The notes below the pieces were generated by a model, which saw only the letters and a program-made list of their open reading frames with translations, was not told the DNA's origin and ran no database searches. From Gemmiger sp. An194 (lineage in GTDB: Bacteria > Bacillota > Clostridia > Oscillospirales > Ruminococcaceae), in contig NZ_NFKA01000006.1 of the NCBI RefSeq assembly GCF_002160145.1, forward strand, positions 107,499-171,498: a stretch of DNA of 64,000 bases, given 5' to 3'. The position numbers and the translations under genes were made by a program. Shown here one piece after another: positions 17,783 through 26,400 of the stretch (position 1 is the stretch's first letter; each line of letters begins with the position of its first letter).

Positions 17783-18262
17783 ATGTCGATGCAAGCGGCC
17801 AGGGACTACCTGGCGAAATTCGGTCTGGAGGGACGCATCCGGGAATTTTCGGTATCCAGCGCCACGGTGGAGCTGGCGGCGGTGGCCGTGGGCTGCGAGC
17901 CCGCCCGCATCGCCAAGAGTCTTTCCTTTCTGGTGGAGGACAAGCCCATTCTGATTCTGGCAGCGGGGGATGCCAAGGTGGACAACCCCCGCTACAAGGC
18001 CCGATTCGGCACCAAGGCAAAGATGATCCCCGCCGACCAGGTGGAGGCGCTCATCGGCCACGGGGTGGGCGGGGTCTGCCCCTTCGGCACAAAGCCCGGC
18101 GTGACGGTGTATCTGGACGAATCCCTGCGCCGGTTTGATGTGGTCTACCCGGCGGCGGGCACCGCGGCCAGCGCGGTGGAACTGAACCTGGCCGAGCTGG
18201 AACAGACCAGCGGCGCCTCCGGCTGGGTGGATGTGTGCAAGGGCTGGCGGCCAGAGGAATAA
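17783..18262 (+). CDS. YbaK/EbsC-type aminoacyl-tRNA deacylase
   Basis: 159 residues, one INS-like domain. Conserved segments are ARIAKSLSF (about residues 41-49), LAAGDAKVDNPRYKARFG and GGVCPFGTKPGVTVYLDESL. The family hydrolyses wrongly charged tRNA such as Cys- or Ala-tRNA-Pro. The start at 17783 has AAGGAG 12 bases upstream. Single gene between its own promoter and a shared terminator. Confidence 0.88.
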   Translation: MSMQAARDYLAKFGLEGRIREFSVSSATVELAAVAVGCEPARIAKSLSFLVEDKPILILAAGDAKVDNPRYKARFGTKAKMIPADQVEALIGHGVGGVCPFGTKPGVTVYLDESLRRFDVVYPAAGTAASAVELNLAELEQTSGASGWVDVCKGWRPEE

Positions 18263-18271
18263 CGCCAAAAC

Positions 18272-18303
18272 AAAAAGGCTGCCCGGGCGGGCAGCCTTTT
18301 TTC
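18272..18303. terminator. Bidirectional terminator
   Basis: AAAGGCTGCCC pairs with GGGCAGCCTTT around a four-base loop. An A-run precedes and a T-run follows, serving the deacylase and the leftward gene at 18314. Confidence 0.88.
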
Positions 18304-18313
18304 GTATACAAAA

Positions 18314-18625
18314 TCAGCCGGCGGTGAAGTAGCCCTTTTCGCAGAGCACCTCCAAAAAGAAGTTCACCGCTTCATCGTCGAACAGGTCGGCGTAGTCGTT
18401 TTTGGACGCCACCGCCTCCGGCGACAGGTCCAAACGGCCCTTGGCGGCCAGCCGGTCAAAGGCCTCGCTCACCGCGCCCCGGCGTGCCTGCTCGGCCATG
18501 GCCCGCACCGGGCCCCGCTTTTGCAGAAACGCCAGAAAATGCGCTGCGTCCCAGCCGCAGACCAGCTTTGCCTCGGCGGCTTTTTCGGTGACCTCCTGCA
18601 AGAATTTCTGTTCCAGATCGCTCAT
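18314..18625 (-). CDS. Hypothetical protein, 103 residues
   Basis: A soluble, mostly helical acidic protein (starts MSDLEQKFLQEVTEKAAEAK, ends EVLCEKGYFTAG). I do not recognise a family. The ATG at 18625 was preferred over an upstream in-frame ATG at 18676, because a GGGA site precedes it and the longer form would run into the end of the MBL gene. It follows the MBL hydrolase by 51 bases on the same strand and is probably in the same transcript. Confidence 0.65.
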   Translation of the reverse strand: MSDLEQKFLQEVTEKAAEAKLVCGWDAAHFLAFLQKRGPVRAMAEQARRGAVSEAFDRLAAKGRLDLSPEAVASKNDYADLFDDEAVNFFLEVLCEKGYFTAG

Positions 18626-18676
18626 ACTCAATCCCTGCCTTTCGCTTGCTTCGTTATTGCTGCGCGCCGTTTTCAC

Positions 18677-19477
18677 TCACAGCGCGATCACGTCCAGATC
18701 ATAGGGCACATGCAGATCGCCCCGGTAGTACTCCTTGCCCTCGGCGGTGTACAGCCGCTGGCGGTCCTCATAGGTCTTGTCCTCGGTGTGCCAGAGCACC
18801 AGATGGGGCACCGCCAGCTGAGCGGCCAGCTCGCAGGCCTCCTTCACGGTGCTGTGGTGCTTTTCATAGGGCTTGAACTTCTCCCGGTCGCCGTACAAAC
18901 AGAAGGCCTCGCACAGCAGCCAGTCGCTGCCCTTCACATAGCCCTCGCACAGGGGGTTGTAGGGCTCATCGCCCAGGCAGGTGAGCTTTTTGCCGTCCTT
19001 CTCTGCGGTGAAGCCGTACTGCTCCATCTTGGTGGAGTGGATGTCAAAGAAGGTCACGGTGTGGCCCAGAATGTCCGCCTGCTCGCCGTCGGCCACGCCA
19101 TGCAGCAGGATGCGCTCGCCGATCAGCTTTGCAAATTTGCCCTGCACGGTCAGCCGCACCAGCGTCTCGATGGTCTCGGGCAGGCCCTTGTGGCACCAGA
19201 TGTGGAACTCGCCCTCATATTTGCCGTCCAGCATCAGGGTGGCGATCTTGCGGATCACCCACACCACGCCCAGAATGTGGTCGGTGTGGGCGTGGGTCAC
19301 GATCAGGTGGTGAATATCCGCCGGGTCGATGCCCGCCTTCTGCAGCTGCACCAGAATGCCGTTGCCGCCGCCCGCGTCCACCAGCAGCACATCGTCGCCC
19401 TGATGCAGGGCAAAGCAGGTGTTGTAGCAGCGCAGGGCCATGGCGTAGCCGGTGCCCAAAACAGTGAGTTTTTCCAT
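18677..19477 (-). CDS. MBL-fold metallo-hydrolase (RNase Z-like)
   Basis: 266 residues. The zinc motif THAHTDH is at about residues 60-66, with LLVDAGGGNG before it, and a later HHSTVKEA and LWHTEDKT supplying further metal ligands. The pattern and length are closest to the RNase Z/arylsulfatase-like branch, but tRNA processing cannot be claimed. The ATG at 19477 follows a GAGGGA site. Probably transcribed with the small gene at 18314. Confidence 0.85.
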   Translation of the reverse strand: MEKLTVLGTGYAMALRCYNTCFALHQGDDVLLVDAGGGNGILVQLQKAGIDPADIHHLIVTHAHTDHILGVVWVIRKIATLMLDGKYEGEFHIWCHKGLPETIETLVRLTVQGKFAKLIGERILLHGVADGEQADILGHTVTFFDIHSTKMEQYGFTAEKDGKKLTCLGDEPYNPLCEGYVKGSDWLLCEAFCLYGDREKFKPYEKHHSTVKEACELAAQLAVPHLVLWHTEDKTYEDRQRLYTAEGKEYYRGDLHVPYDLDVIAL

Positions 19478-19587
19478 TGGTCTTTCCCTCTCTATTCCAA
19501 ATTCCCGGACAGTTCCGGGCCGGAGCATGGTTCCGGTGTGCAGCTTTATTGTACCACACCCGGCACCCTTTGGGCCAGCTTTACCCA

Positions 19588-19623
19588 AAAAAGGCCCCGG
19601 CTCCGCAAACGGGAGCCGGGGCC
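19588..19623 (-). terminator. Terminator at the end of the type IV pilus operon
   Basis: On the minus strand CGGCCCCGGCTCCC pairs with GGAGCCGGGGCC and is followed by TTTTTT, 21 bases after the stop of the giant prepilin-like gene. Confidence 0.88.
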
Positions 19624-19644
19624 GGATGAACGCCGCTTTTCCGA

Positions 19645-22600
19645 TCAGGCGGACAGCCAGGGCTTCACCGAGTCCACCTCGTTCTGATTGAAGGTCAGGG
19701 TGGCCCAGGCAGTGAAGGCGTTGTTGTTGGCCTGGTTGCCAATCTGCAGGTAACCGCTGCCGGTCAGGGCATAGGTTTTGTAGCCCATGAGGTACTGGTT
19801 GTTCTGCATGTCGCTGTCCTTGATCCAGGTGATCTTGTTCTTGATGGAATCGTTGGAGCCGTCGGTCACCGCAAAGCCGAACTTGCCGTTGCCGGTGTTC
19901 CGGGGCACCATGAGCATGTAGCCCCTTTCGGTGACCTGCCGGTTCGGGTCGGTGGAGATGCCCACCACATCGCCGTTGATGGAGTGGACCTCCTCAAAGG
20001 TGGCGTTACCCGCGCTGTCGAACACGGTGTTGTAGCCGTGGTAGTACAGCCGGCCGCCGATCCGCTCGAAGTAGACCACACCGCCGCTGGTGATGGGGCC
20101 GTCCATGTTGATGATTTCCTGCTTGGGCCAGTCGCCCCAGAAGTCCAGCCCGTAGGTGGGGAAGGGGTACTCATCGGCCTGGGTCTCGATGTTCAGCCCG
20201 TCGCTGCAGTAGGGATAGGTGGCGGTGGGCGATTCCTTTGCGCCTTCCTTCTTCAGATTGTCATAGCTGAGGGCGGCGCCCGTGGTCGTGCCCAGCGCGT
20301 CGCAGACCAGATAATAGTTTTCCAGCCAGTAGTCGCCGTCGCCGACCGAATTCTGGGCGAACCGGTAAACGGTTTTGCCCCGCAGGAGGAAGGGGGCCGT
20401 GTAGCAGTTGCTCACCGAGCCGTTCTCCACAATGCCCACAAAGCCGAAGGTCTCGCCGGTCTCGCTCTCGATGCTGCCGGTCACAAAGCAGTTGGTCACG
20501 CTTCCCTGGGTGTGCTGCACCATGCCGCTGGCTCTGCCGTCGGCTGCCTCCAGTCGGACGTTGGCATAGCTGCGCTGCAGACTGCCGCCATCCCCGTTGG
20601 TCAGGCAGAAGCCGGCGGCGTCGGCGGCGCTTTTCACGGTGCCCACCACGTAGGAATCGGTAATGCTGCCGGTGTTCCGGTACACAAAGCCCGCCGCGCT
20701 TGCGCCGGTGCTGATCACCTGCACCTGCCGGTACGCCTGCGGGTCGGCCTGAGCCGCCCGGGCAATGCAGCGGGTCACCGTCGCACTGCTCTCGCCCAGC
20801 AGGCCCGCCGCGTCGCCGCCGGCGGTCACCGTGCCCAGGAAGCTGCAGTCGGTCAGACTGCCGCTGGCGCTCCAGACCAGGCCCGCGCCGCGCTGGGCGG
20901 CCTGCAGCTGGCCCGTGAAGGAGCAGCCGGTCAGGCTGCCGCTGCTGCTCAGCGCAAGGCCAGCGCCGTCGCCGCCCTGGGCGGTCACCGTGGCGCTGGC
21001 CCGGCTGTTCCGGATGGCCGCGCTGGAGCTGCCCGCCAGGCCCGCCGCGCTGCCGCTGGCGGTCACCGTGCCCTCAAAGACACAGTCGGTCAGGCTGCCG
21101 CCGTTCGCTTCGCCCACCAGGCCCGCGCCGTTGCCGCTCCAGGCGGTCACGGTACCGTTGGCGGTGCTGTTCTGCACCGCGATGCCGTTGATGCTCCAGA
21201 TCAGGCCCGCCGCGCTGTTTCCGGCGACATCGCCCGCAAAGGAGCAGTTCGTCACCGCGCCCTGGCTGTAGGCCAGCAGGCCACCCGCCTGGCTGCCGCC
21301 GGTGACGGTGGCCTGCACGGTGCAGTTGGTGATCGCGCCCTGGTTCACCGCCACCAGGCCGCCCGCCTGGCCGGTGCTGCTGACCTGGCCCGCGAAGGAG
21401 CAGTCGGTGATGGTGCCCTGGTTTTCGCCCGCAAGACCGCCGGTTTTGCTACCGCCGGAGACGGTGGCATACACGGTGCAGTGTTCCACCCGGCCCATGT
21501 TGTAGCCCAGCAGGCCGCCTACACTCTCGTAAGAGTCGTCGGCCATGGTCACCCGCACGCTCTGCTGGGCGCTGCCCACGGTGCAGTCCTTCACCACCGC
21601 GCTGCCCGAGCCGGAGGGCGCCAGCGCGCCGCGGCCCTGAATGCTGCTGTCCAGAATGGTCACGCCGGTCACCTGGGTGTTATCCGGCAGGTAATGGAAC
21701 AGCGGCCGGGTCGCCCCGGAGATGGAATAGTGCAGTGTGCTGCCGGAAGCGTAGTGATCCAGCTCGGTGCCCGAATAATAGTCGCCCTGCAGCTGGCCGC
21801 CGGTGACCGCATCGCCCGTGTCCGGCACGCTGGAATCCAGCCGGATGTCCAGCGACTGCTCAAAGTGGAAACGGCTGTTGCTGAAGCTGGCGCAGTATTT
21901 GCCCACGTTGCGCAGCTGCCGCTCCGAGCGCAGATGGATGATGTGGGTGACGCTCTCGTCGTCGGTCCGGGCAATGGCGTCGGCAAATTCCGAGCGCAGC
22001 TGCCAGGTGGTCACCCACTGGAAGTGCCACTGCTGAGGCGTGCCGTCCCCGTTCAGGGGGAAGCGGCCGATCTTCACATAGTTGGCCCAACTGCCCTGGG
22101 TGCACACCATCCGGTACAGGTCGTAATTCTCGCTGAGCCGGTCGAATTCGGCACTGCCCTCCAGCACGAAGCGCTCTGCCACTTCGCTTTTGTTCAGGGG
22201 AATAATGTTCGAGGTGCCGTTCACGTCGTTGCTCTCGGAGTAGCCCACCAGCGCCGGGTCGGTGCCCTTGGGCAGCAGGAACAGATAGCCCTCCTGCTGC
22301 ACGGTCACACCCTTGCGGTAGAGCAGGCCCTTCACCGTGTCCGGGGCGCCGCCCCAGATCTCCCGGTAAACGGGCCGGGCGCCGCTGGCGGTGAAATCGG
22401 TGAGGTAGCCGTGGTAGTACAGCTCCCCGTCAATGACCTCGTAGTAGACGAGGCCCGCCTCGCCCGCTGCGACCTCGGGCTGGGACTGCTCCACCTCCCG
22501 GGGCCAGTCGCCGTAAAAGCCCAGCGCCGCGCCGGGCATGGCGGTGTTGTTCACCATGGGGAAGGGGTACTCCTGCCCCGCCCGGCCGTAGCCCACGGTG

Positions 22601-25269
22601 CGGCGGCCGGTCTGCGCCTGGTCGCCGGCCAGCTGAATCAGGCCCTGGAAGTCACTGGCCTGTACGTTGTTCAGAATGGGCTGGTTGTCCATCTGGTTCT
22701 GCTCCAGATACCGGTTCCAGCCGGACGCCTCCACCCAGCCGCCGGCCAGCTTGCCCAGATAAGCGCCGCCCTCGGCGGCGGTCACGCTGCCCAGGGCATA
22801 GGTGTTCATGGGGGCCAGCTTGCCCTGCTCCAGACGGCCCAGCAGGCCGCCCGCGCAGTCCGCCGCGCTGGAAACGGTGGCAAAGCAGTTGTTCAGTGCC
22901 AGGCCGCCGGTGTTGTTTGCACTGCCCACCAGGCCGCCGGCCACACCGCCGGGGGCCGCCGCGCCCACCACGCCCGGGTCTTCGCCCTCGGCGGTGGTAA
23001 AGCCGCCCGCGTAGCTGGTGTTCAGGGTGATCCACTCCCCTTCCGTGCGGCCCAGCAGGCCGCCGGCGCTGCCGCCATCGGCCCGGACCGGCACCGAGGC
23101 AAAGCAGTTTTCCACCAGGGAATTGCCGCTCACATGGCCCGCAAGGCCGCCCGCGGCGCCGCCGGACAGGGCGATCACCCGGGGGCCGGTGCTCTCTTCG
23201 GCCTGGCCTTGTGCCCAGGCACCCTGCCGGTAGGACTCGGCCGCATTGTCCCCCTGCAGCAGCACGCCGACGCTCTTCAGGCTGCCGGTTTTCAGGCTGC
23301 CCACCGCGCCGCCGGCACTGCCGTTTTCGGCGCGCACCACCGGGTCGTACACCTGTGCGCTGCCGCTCAGACCGCCGTTTTCCATCTGGCCCGCGATGCC
23401 GCCCGCGTTGCCGTTCTTCACGTTCACCTGGGGGGCCTGCAGCTGAACGGTACCGTTCAGGCTGCTGCTGTTCAGCTCGCCCGCAAAGCCGCCCGCGTTG
23501 CCGTTCTCGGCATTTACCTGGGGGGCTTCCAGCCGGATCGTTCCGTTCAGGCCGGCGCTGCCGTTTTTGACCGTGACCGCCGGCTCAGTGACGGCAAGCT
23601 GCTGCTCGCCCAGGCCGACGCTCTTCATCCGGCCCGCCAGGCCGCCCGCATCGCCTTTTTCCGCGCTCACCTCAGGGCCGTCCACCTGGATCTCGCCGCG
23701 CAGGCTGCCGCCGGCCAGACTGCCGGCCAGGCCGCCCGCCGCGCCGTCCGCCGGGGCGGTGACGGTGATTTTGGGGTTCTCCACCCGCAGGTTTTCGCCG
23801 GTAAAGCTGCCGTTCTCCTCCACCCGGCCGATCACCGCGCCGGCGCAGCCGGTGGCGGTGGCCGACGGCTCCACCAGGGTCAGGTCATGCACGAACAGGC
23901 TGCCCGCCAGGGCCTCGCCCGCCCGGGGCAGCACGCCCACCTGGGCAAAGAGGCCCGCGTTGTGGTAGGCGTTCTCCTGGAAGGAGAGCCCGGTCAGCGA
24001 ACAGCCGCCGCCGTCGTACTCCTGCAGCGCCGGGTTCAAGATGCTCATCACGCAGCCCGGCTCCAGCGGCCGCTGGCCGTTCAGGATGGGATCGTAGAGC
24101 ACCACGCTCCAGCCCTCCTCTTCTTCGGCCAAAAAGTCCGCCGCGTCCAAGTCGGCGGTCTGCACCGCCCGGCGCACCAGAGGAATGTCCCGGTACTCCT
24201 GCTCCTGGTAGGCCAGGTTGGAGACCTCCGGGCTCAGGTTCTGTAGGTGCCGCAGGCTGGCAATGGTCACCTGGGCAAAGATGCCCTGATCGTCGGTCTG
24301 CTCGGTGCGCTCGGCGAACAGACTGTTCACCTGGCCGTACACCGACTCGGAGCGGCCCAGCCCGTCGGCGGCCTGGGCGTACACCTCCACCAGCAGATCC
24401 TCCCCGGGCCAGAAGTCCGGGAACAGGTCGGCAAAGTGGCTGCCCGCCTGGGTGATGTCGTCCAGCACCAGCTCCCAGCTGCCCTGTGCGCTGCGCTGAT
24501 CCGGCTCCAGCACGATGCCCGCCTGAGCCCCGCTGCTTCGGCCGGTCAGGCACAGGTGCAGGGTCTGGTCGTCCCCGGCCTCCATCACCAGCCGCAGCCG
24601 GTCGCCGTTCTCAATGGTCAGCACCGGGGTCTCCACCGTGCTGGTCTGGATGGTCTGGGCCGCGGCGCCGCCGTAATAGCCCACCACAAAGCGCCGGTCC
24701 TGCTTGCGGTAGCTCTGGCGGACGGCGGCGCTGGTGCGGCCGCCCTGCTCCTCCAGCGCGGCCACGTCCTCCCGGGTCAGGGTGCCGGCGTCGGTGAAAA
24801 AGACGCCGTAGATCTGGCCGGTGGCCTGGTCATATTCCACCAGATAGGACCCGCCGCGCACCTGCTCGTCGATGGCGCCCACCGGCAGCAGCTGCTGCAG
24901 CACCGGGTCGGCCGCGCCGTCGGTGTGCAGGGCGCTGAAATAGGCGTGGCCGTCGCCGCTGCCCTCCTGGGGCCATTCCAGCTCCTGGGGATAGTCGGTG
25001 GGCTTTTGGGTCATGGGCATACCAAAATAGCCCTGTGCCTGATCGCGGCACAGGGCTGCCCATTCCCCGTTGGCCTGGGCCCGGGTCAGATTGTTCTGGG
25101 CGGCCAGAAAGATCTGCCGGGCCAGCCCGTCCAGCTCGGTGCGCTTGAGGCTGGCCTGGTAGCGGTTGACCGCCAGCATTCCCACCGAGGACAGAATTGC
25201 CAGCAGCCCCAGCACCGCCAGCAGCTCGGCCAGGGTAAAGCCGGCGTTTCTTCGTTTACTGCGCCTCAT
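19645..25269 (-). CDS. Giant prepilin-like surface protein with GLUG-type repeats
   Basis: About 1,874 residues. The first 45 form a type IV prepilin leader and helix: a basic leader, cleavage motif GFTLAELLAVLG with Glu at +5, then a hydrophobic helix. Residues about 60-330 look pilin-like. Two large similar parts follow, each made of ~25-30-residue repeats with the pattern GGLxGxxxGxxxNCxxxxxV (GLUG-like, about 450-840 and 1220-1520). Each part is closed by a shared module containing YPFP, GDWP and YYHGY (about 900-1040 and 1700-1850). The repeats should stack into a long beta-solenoid. The start at 25269 overlaps pilO by 14 bases; an in-frame ATG at 25302 is possible. A pilus-tip adhesin exported by this pilus system is the best inference. 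Confidence 0.82.
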   Translation of the reverse strand: MRRSKRRNAGFTLAELLAVLGLLAILSSVGMLAVNRYQASLKRTELDGLARQIFLAAQNNLTRAQANGEWAALCRDQAQGYFGMPMTQKPTDYPQELEWPQEGSGDGHAYFSALHTDGAADPVLQQLLPVGAIDEQVRGGSYLVEYDQATGQIYGVFFTDAGTLTREDVAALEEQGGRTSAAVRQSYRKQDRRFVVGYYGGAAAQTIQTSTVETPVLTIENGDRLRLVMEAGDDQTLHLCLTGRSSGAQAGIVLEPDQRSAQGSWELVLDDITQAGSHFADLFPDFWPGEDLLVEVYAQAADGLGRSESVYGQVNSLFAERTEQTDDQGIFAQVTIASLRHLQNLSPEVSNLAYQEQEYRDIPLVRRAVQTADLDAADFLAEEEEGWSVVLYDPILNGQRPLEPGCVMSILNPALQEYDGGGCSLTGLSFQENAYHNAGLFAQVGVLPRAGEALAGSLFVHDLTLVEPSATATGCAGAVIGRVEENGSFTGENLRVENPKITVTAPADGAAGGLAGSLAGGSLRGEIQVDGPEVSAEKGDAGGLAGRMKSVGLGEQQLAVTEPAVTVKNGSAGLNGTIRLEAPQVNAENGNAGGFAGELNSSSLNGTVQLQAPQVNVKNGNAGGIAGQMENGGLSGSAQVYDPVVRAENGSAGGAVGSLKTGSLKSVGVLLQGDNAAESYRQGAWAQGQAEESTGPRVIALSGGAAGGLAGHVSGNSLVENCFASVPVRADGGSAGGLLGRTEGEWITLNTSYAGGFTTAEGEDPGVVGAAAPGGVAGGLVGSANNTGGLALNNCFATVSSAADCAGGLLGRLEQGKLAPMNTYALGSVTAAEGGAYLGKLAGGWVEASGWNRYLEQNQMDNQPILNNVQASDFQGLIQLAGDQAQTGRRTVGYGRAGQEYPFPMVNNTAMPGAALGFYGDWPREVEQSQPEVAAGEAGLVYYEVIDGELYYHGYLTDFTASGARPVYREIWGGAPDTVKGLLYRKGVTVQQEGYLFLLPKGTDPALVGYSESNDVNGTSNIIPLNKSEVAERFVLEGSAEFDRLSENYDLYRMVCTQGSWANYVKIGRFPLNGDGTPQQWHFQWVTTWQLRSEFADAIARTDDESVTHIIHLRSERQLRNVGKYCASFSNSRFHFEQSLDIRLDSSVPDTGDAVTGGQLQGDYYSGTELDHYASGSTLHYSISGATRPLFHYLPDNTQVTGVTILDSSIQGRGALAPSGSGSAVVKDCTVGSAQQSVRVTMADDSYESVGGLLGYNMGRVEHCTVYATVSGGSKTGGLAGENQGTITDCSFAGQVSSTGQAGGLVAVNQGAITNCTVQATVTGGSQAGGLLAYSQGAVTNCSFAGDVAGNSAAGLIWSINGIAVQNSTANGTVTAWSGNGAGLVGEANGGSLTDCVFEGTVTASGSAAGLAGSSSAAIRNSRASATVTAQGGDGAGLALSSSGSLTGCSFTGQLQAAQRGAGLVWSASGSLTDCSFLGTVTAGGDAAGLLGESSATVTRCIARAAQADPQAYRQVQVISTGASAAGFVYRNTGSITDSYVVGTVKSAADAAGFCLTNGDGGSLQRSYANVRLEAADGRASGMVQHTQGSVTNCFVTGSIESETGETFGFVGIVENGSVSNCYTAPFLLRGKTVYRFAQNSVGDGDYWLENYYLVCDALGTTTGAALSYDNLKKEGAKESPTATYPYCSDGLNIETQADEYPFPTYGLDFWGDWPKQEIINMDGPITSGGVVYFERIGGRLYYHGYNTVFDSAGNATFEEVHSINGDVVGISTDPNRQVTERGYMLMVPRNTGNGKFGFAVTDGSNDSIKNKITWIKDSDMQNNQYLMGYKTYALTGSGYLQIGNQANNNAFTAWATLTFNQNEVDSVKPWLSA

Positions 25270-25813
25270 CGGTGTAGCGCATCTCTCCCGTAGCTCCTTC
25301 ATAGAACGTAACCTCCGCCTGGATCTGCACGCTCTGCTGGTTCTGCAGGCTGTTGGCGCGCTGGCTCAGGCTCAATGTGCGGATGCGCATCCGGTAACGG
25401 CAGCGGGCCAGCTGCTCCAGAATCTGGCGGCCCTGCTCCATGTCGGACGCGGTGAAGTCGATGGTGATGTTGCGCCGCACGATGAACCCGTCGGTCACCG
25501 CGTCGGCAAAGTTCAGCTGGTATTTCTGGGCCCCGGCGAAGATCTCGCCCAGGGCCACGATCTCGTTGTGCAGGTTGTCGTAGTCCGCCACCTGCGGGGT
25601 GTCGACGGGCATCTGCTCCAGGGCGCTGCGCATGCTGCGGCAGGCCAGGGCCCGCTCCTGCTCATCGGCCAGCTGCTGCTCCAGCGTCTGCCGGGTGGAG
25701 GCCTTGAGCACCACCTGGGTGGGGGCCCACACATACTGATAATAGGCCACGCCCAGCAGCAAAAGAATCACCGCCGCGCCGGCGGTCAGCCGCTGTTTCT
25801 GTTGTTTGTTCAT
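25256..25813 (-). CDS. PilO-like pilus assembly protein
   Basis: 185 residues: one N-terminal membrane helix (LTAGAAVILLLLGVAYYQYV, about 10-29), a coiled-coil region rich in Glu/Gln, then a ferredoxin-like fold. In Gram-negative systems PilN and PilO pair in the inner-membrane alignment complex. Sequence similarity is weak, and the assignment rests on topology and on its place after pilM and pilN. Its ATG overlaps the pilN stop (ATGA at 25810-25813). Confidence 0.72.
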   Translation of the reverse strand: MNKQQKQRLTAGAAVILLLLGVAYYQYVWAPTQVVLKASTRQTLEQQLADEQERALACRSMRSALEQMPVDTPQVADYDNLHNEIVALGEIFAGAQKYQLNFADAVTDGFIVRRNITIDFTASDMEQGRQILEQLARCRYRMRIRTLSLSQRANSLQNQQSVQIQAEVTFYEGATGEMRYTDEAQ

Positions 25814-26397
25814 TGGCCGTTCCCCCCTTGCTGGCTGGTCGCCGGGCGCAGCTCCAGCTGCACGTCGGCGGAGATCACGCTCCCGTCCTGCTCGGTGCCC
25901 GCGGTGGACACGGTCACAAAGCTGACCTGCTCGTTTTCCTGCAGCGCCGCGATGATCCGGGACACCTGGTCCAGGCTGGTCTCGCTGAGATGCACGTTCA
26001 CGCTGGTGCCCTCAATGGTGATCCGCTCCACCTGGCCCAGGCCGCGGGTGGTCTGCTCCACCAGGTCCAGCACCGCCAGCCGGTCCGGCTCAGCGGCCTC
26101 GGCGCTGCTCAGGTAGTCGCCGGTGGCCTTGCGGTATTCCTCCTGCAGGGCCTCGTAGTCCTGGGTGGTCTGCTGCAGCTGGGCGATCTGGGCCCGCAGC
26201 AGGTCGCACTCCTCCTGCACCCGCTGCGCCGCGGCAAAGCGGCTGTACACGCCGAACCAGCCGAACAGGCCCAGCGCCGCCAGACCGGCCGCCAGACCCG
26301 CCGCCAGCCGGACGCGCCGGGCCGGGTTGCGGCTGGCCCGCGCCAGGTTGATGATGGTCTTTGTGGGCGGGGTCTTTTTGAAAAAGATTCGTTTCAT
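25810..26397 (-). CDS. PilN-like pilus assembly protein
   Basis: 195 residues: short cytoplasmic basic N-terminus containing the INLARASRNP stretch (PilN proteins typically begin with such an IN-L segment that binds PilM). One membrane helix follows (about 32-50), then a coiled coil and a C-terminal alpha/beta domain. It lies three bases after pilM and overlaps pilO, so the three are translated together. Confidence 0.75.
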   Translation of the reverse strand: MKRIFFKKTPPTKTIINLARASRNPARRVRLAAGLAAGLAALGLFGWFGVYSRFAAAQRVQEECDLLRAQIAQLQQTTQDYEALQEEYRKATGDYLSSAEAAEPDRLAVLDLVEQTTRGLGQVERITIEGTSVNVHLSETSLDQVSRIIAALQENEQVSFVTVSTAGTEQDGSVISADVQLELRPATSQQGGNGQ

Positions 26398-26400
26398 GGG

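Noticed and set aside
14662..18138. A 1,158-codon plus-strand frame across the M42 peptidase and NAD synthetase
   Set aside because: Shadow of two well-identified minus-strand genes; composition is typical of antisense frames in GC-rich DNA.
19984..24246. A 1,420-codon open frame on the plus strand opposite the giant prepilin-like gene
   Set aside because: GC-rich codon shadow: its translation is Ala/Gly/His/Gln-rich low complexity without a ribosome site or domain, while the minus strand has a clear prepilin gene.
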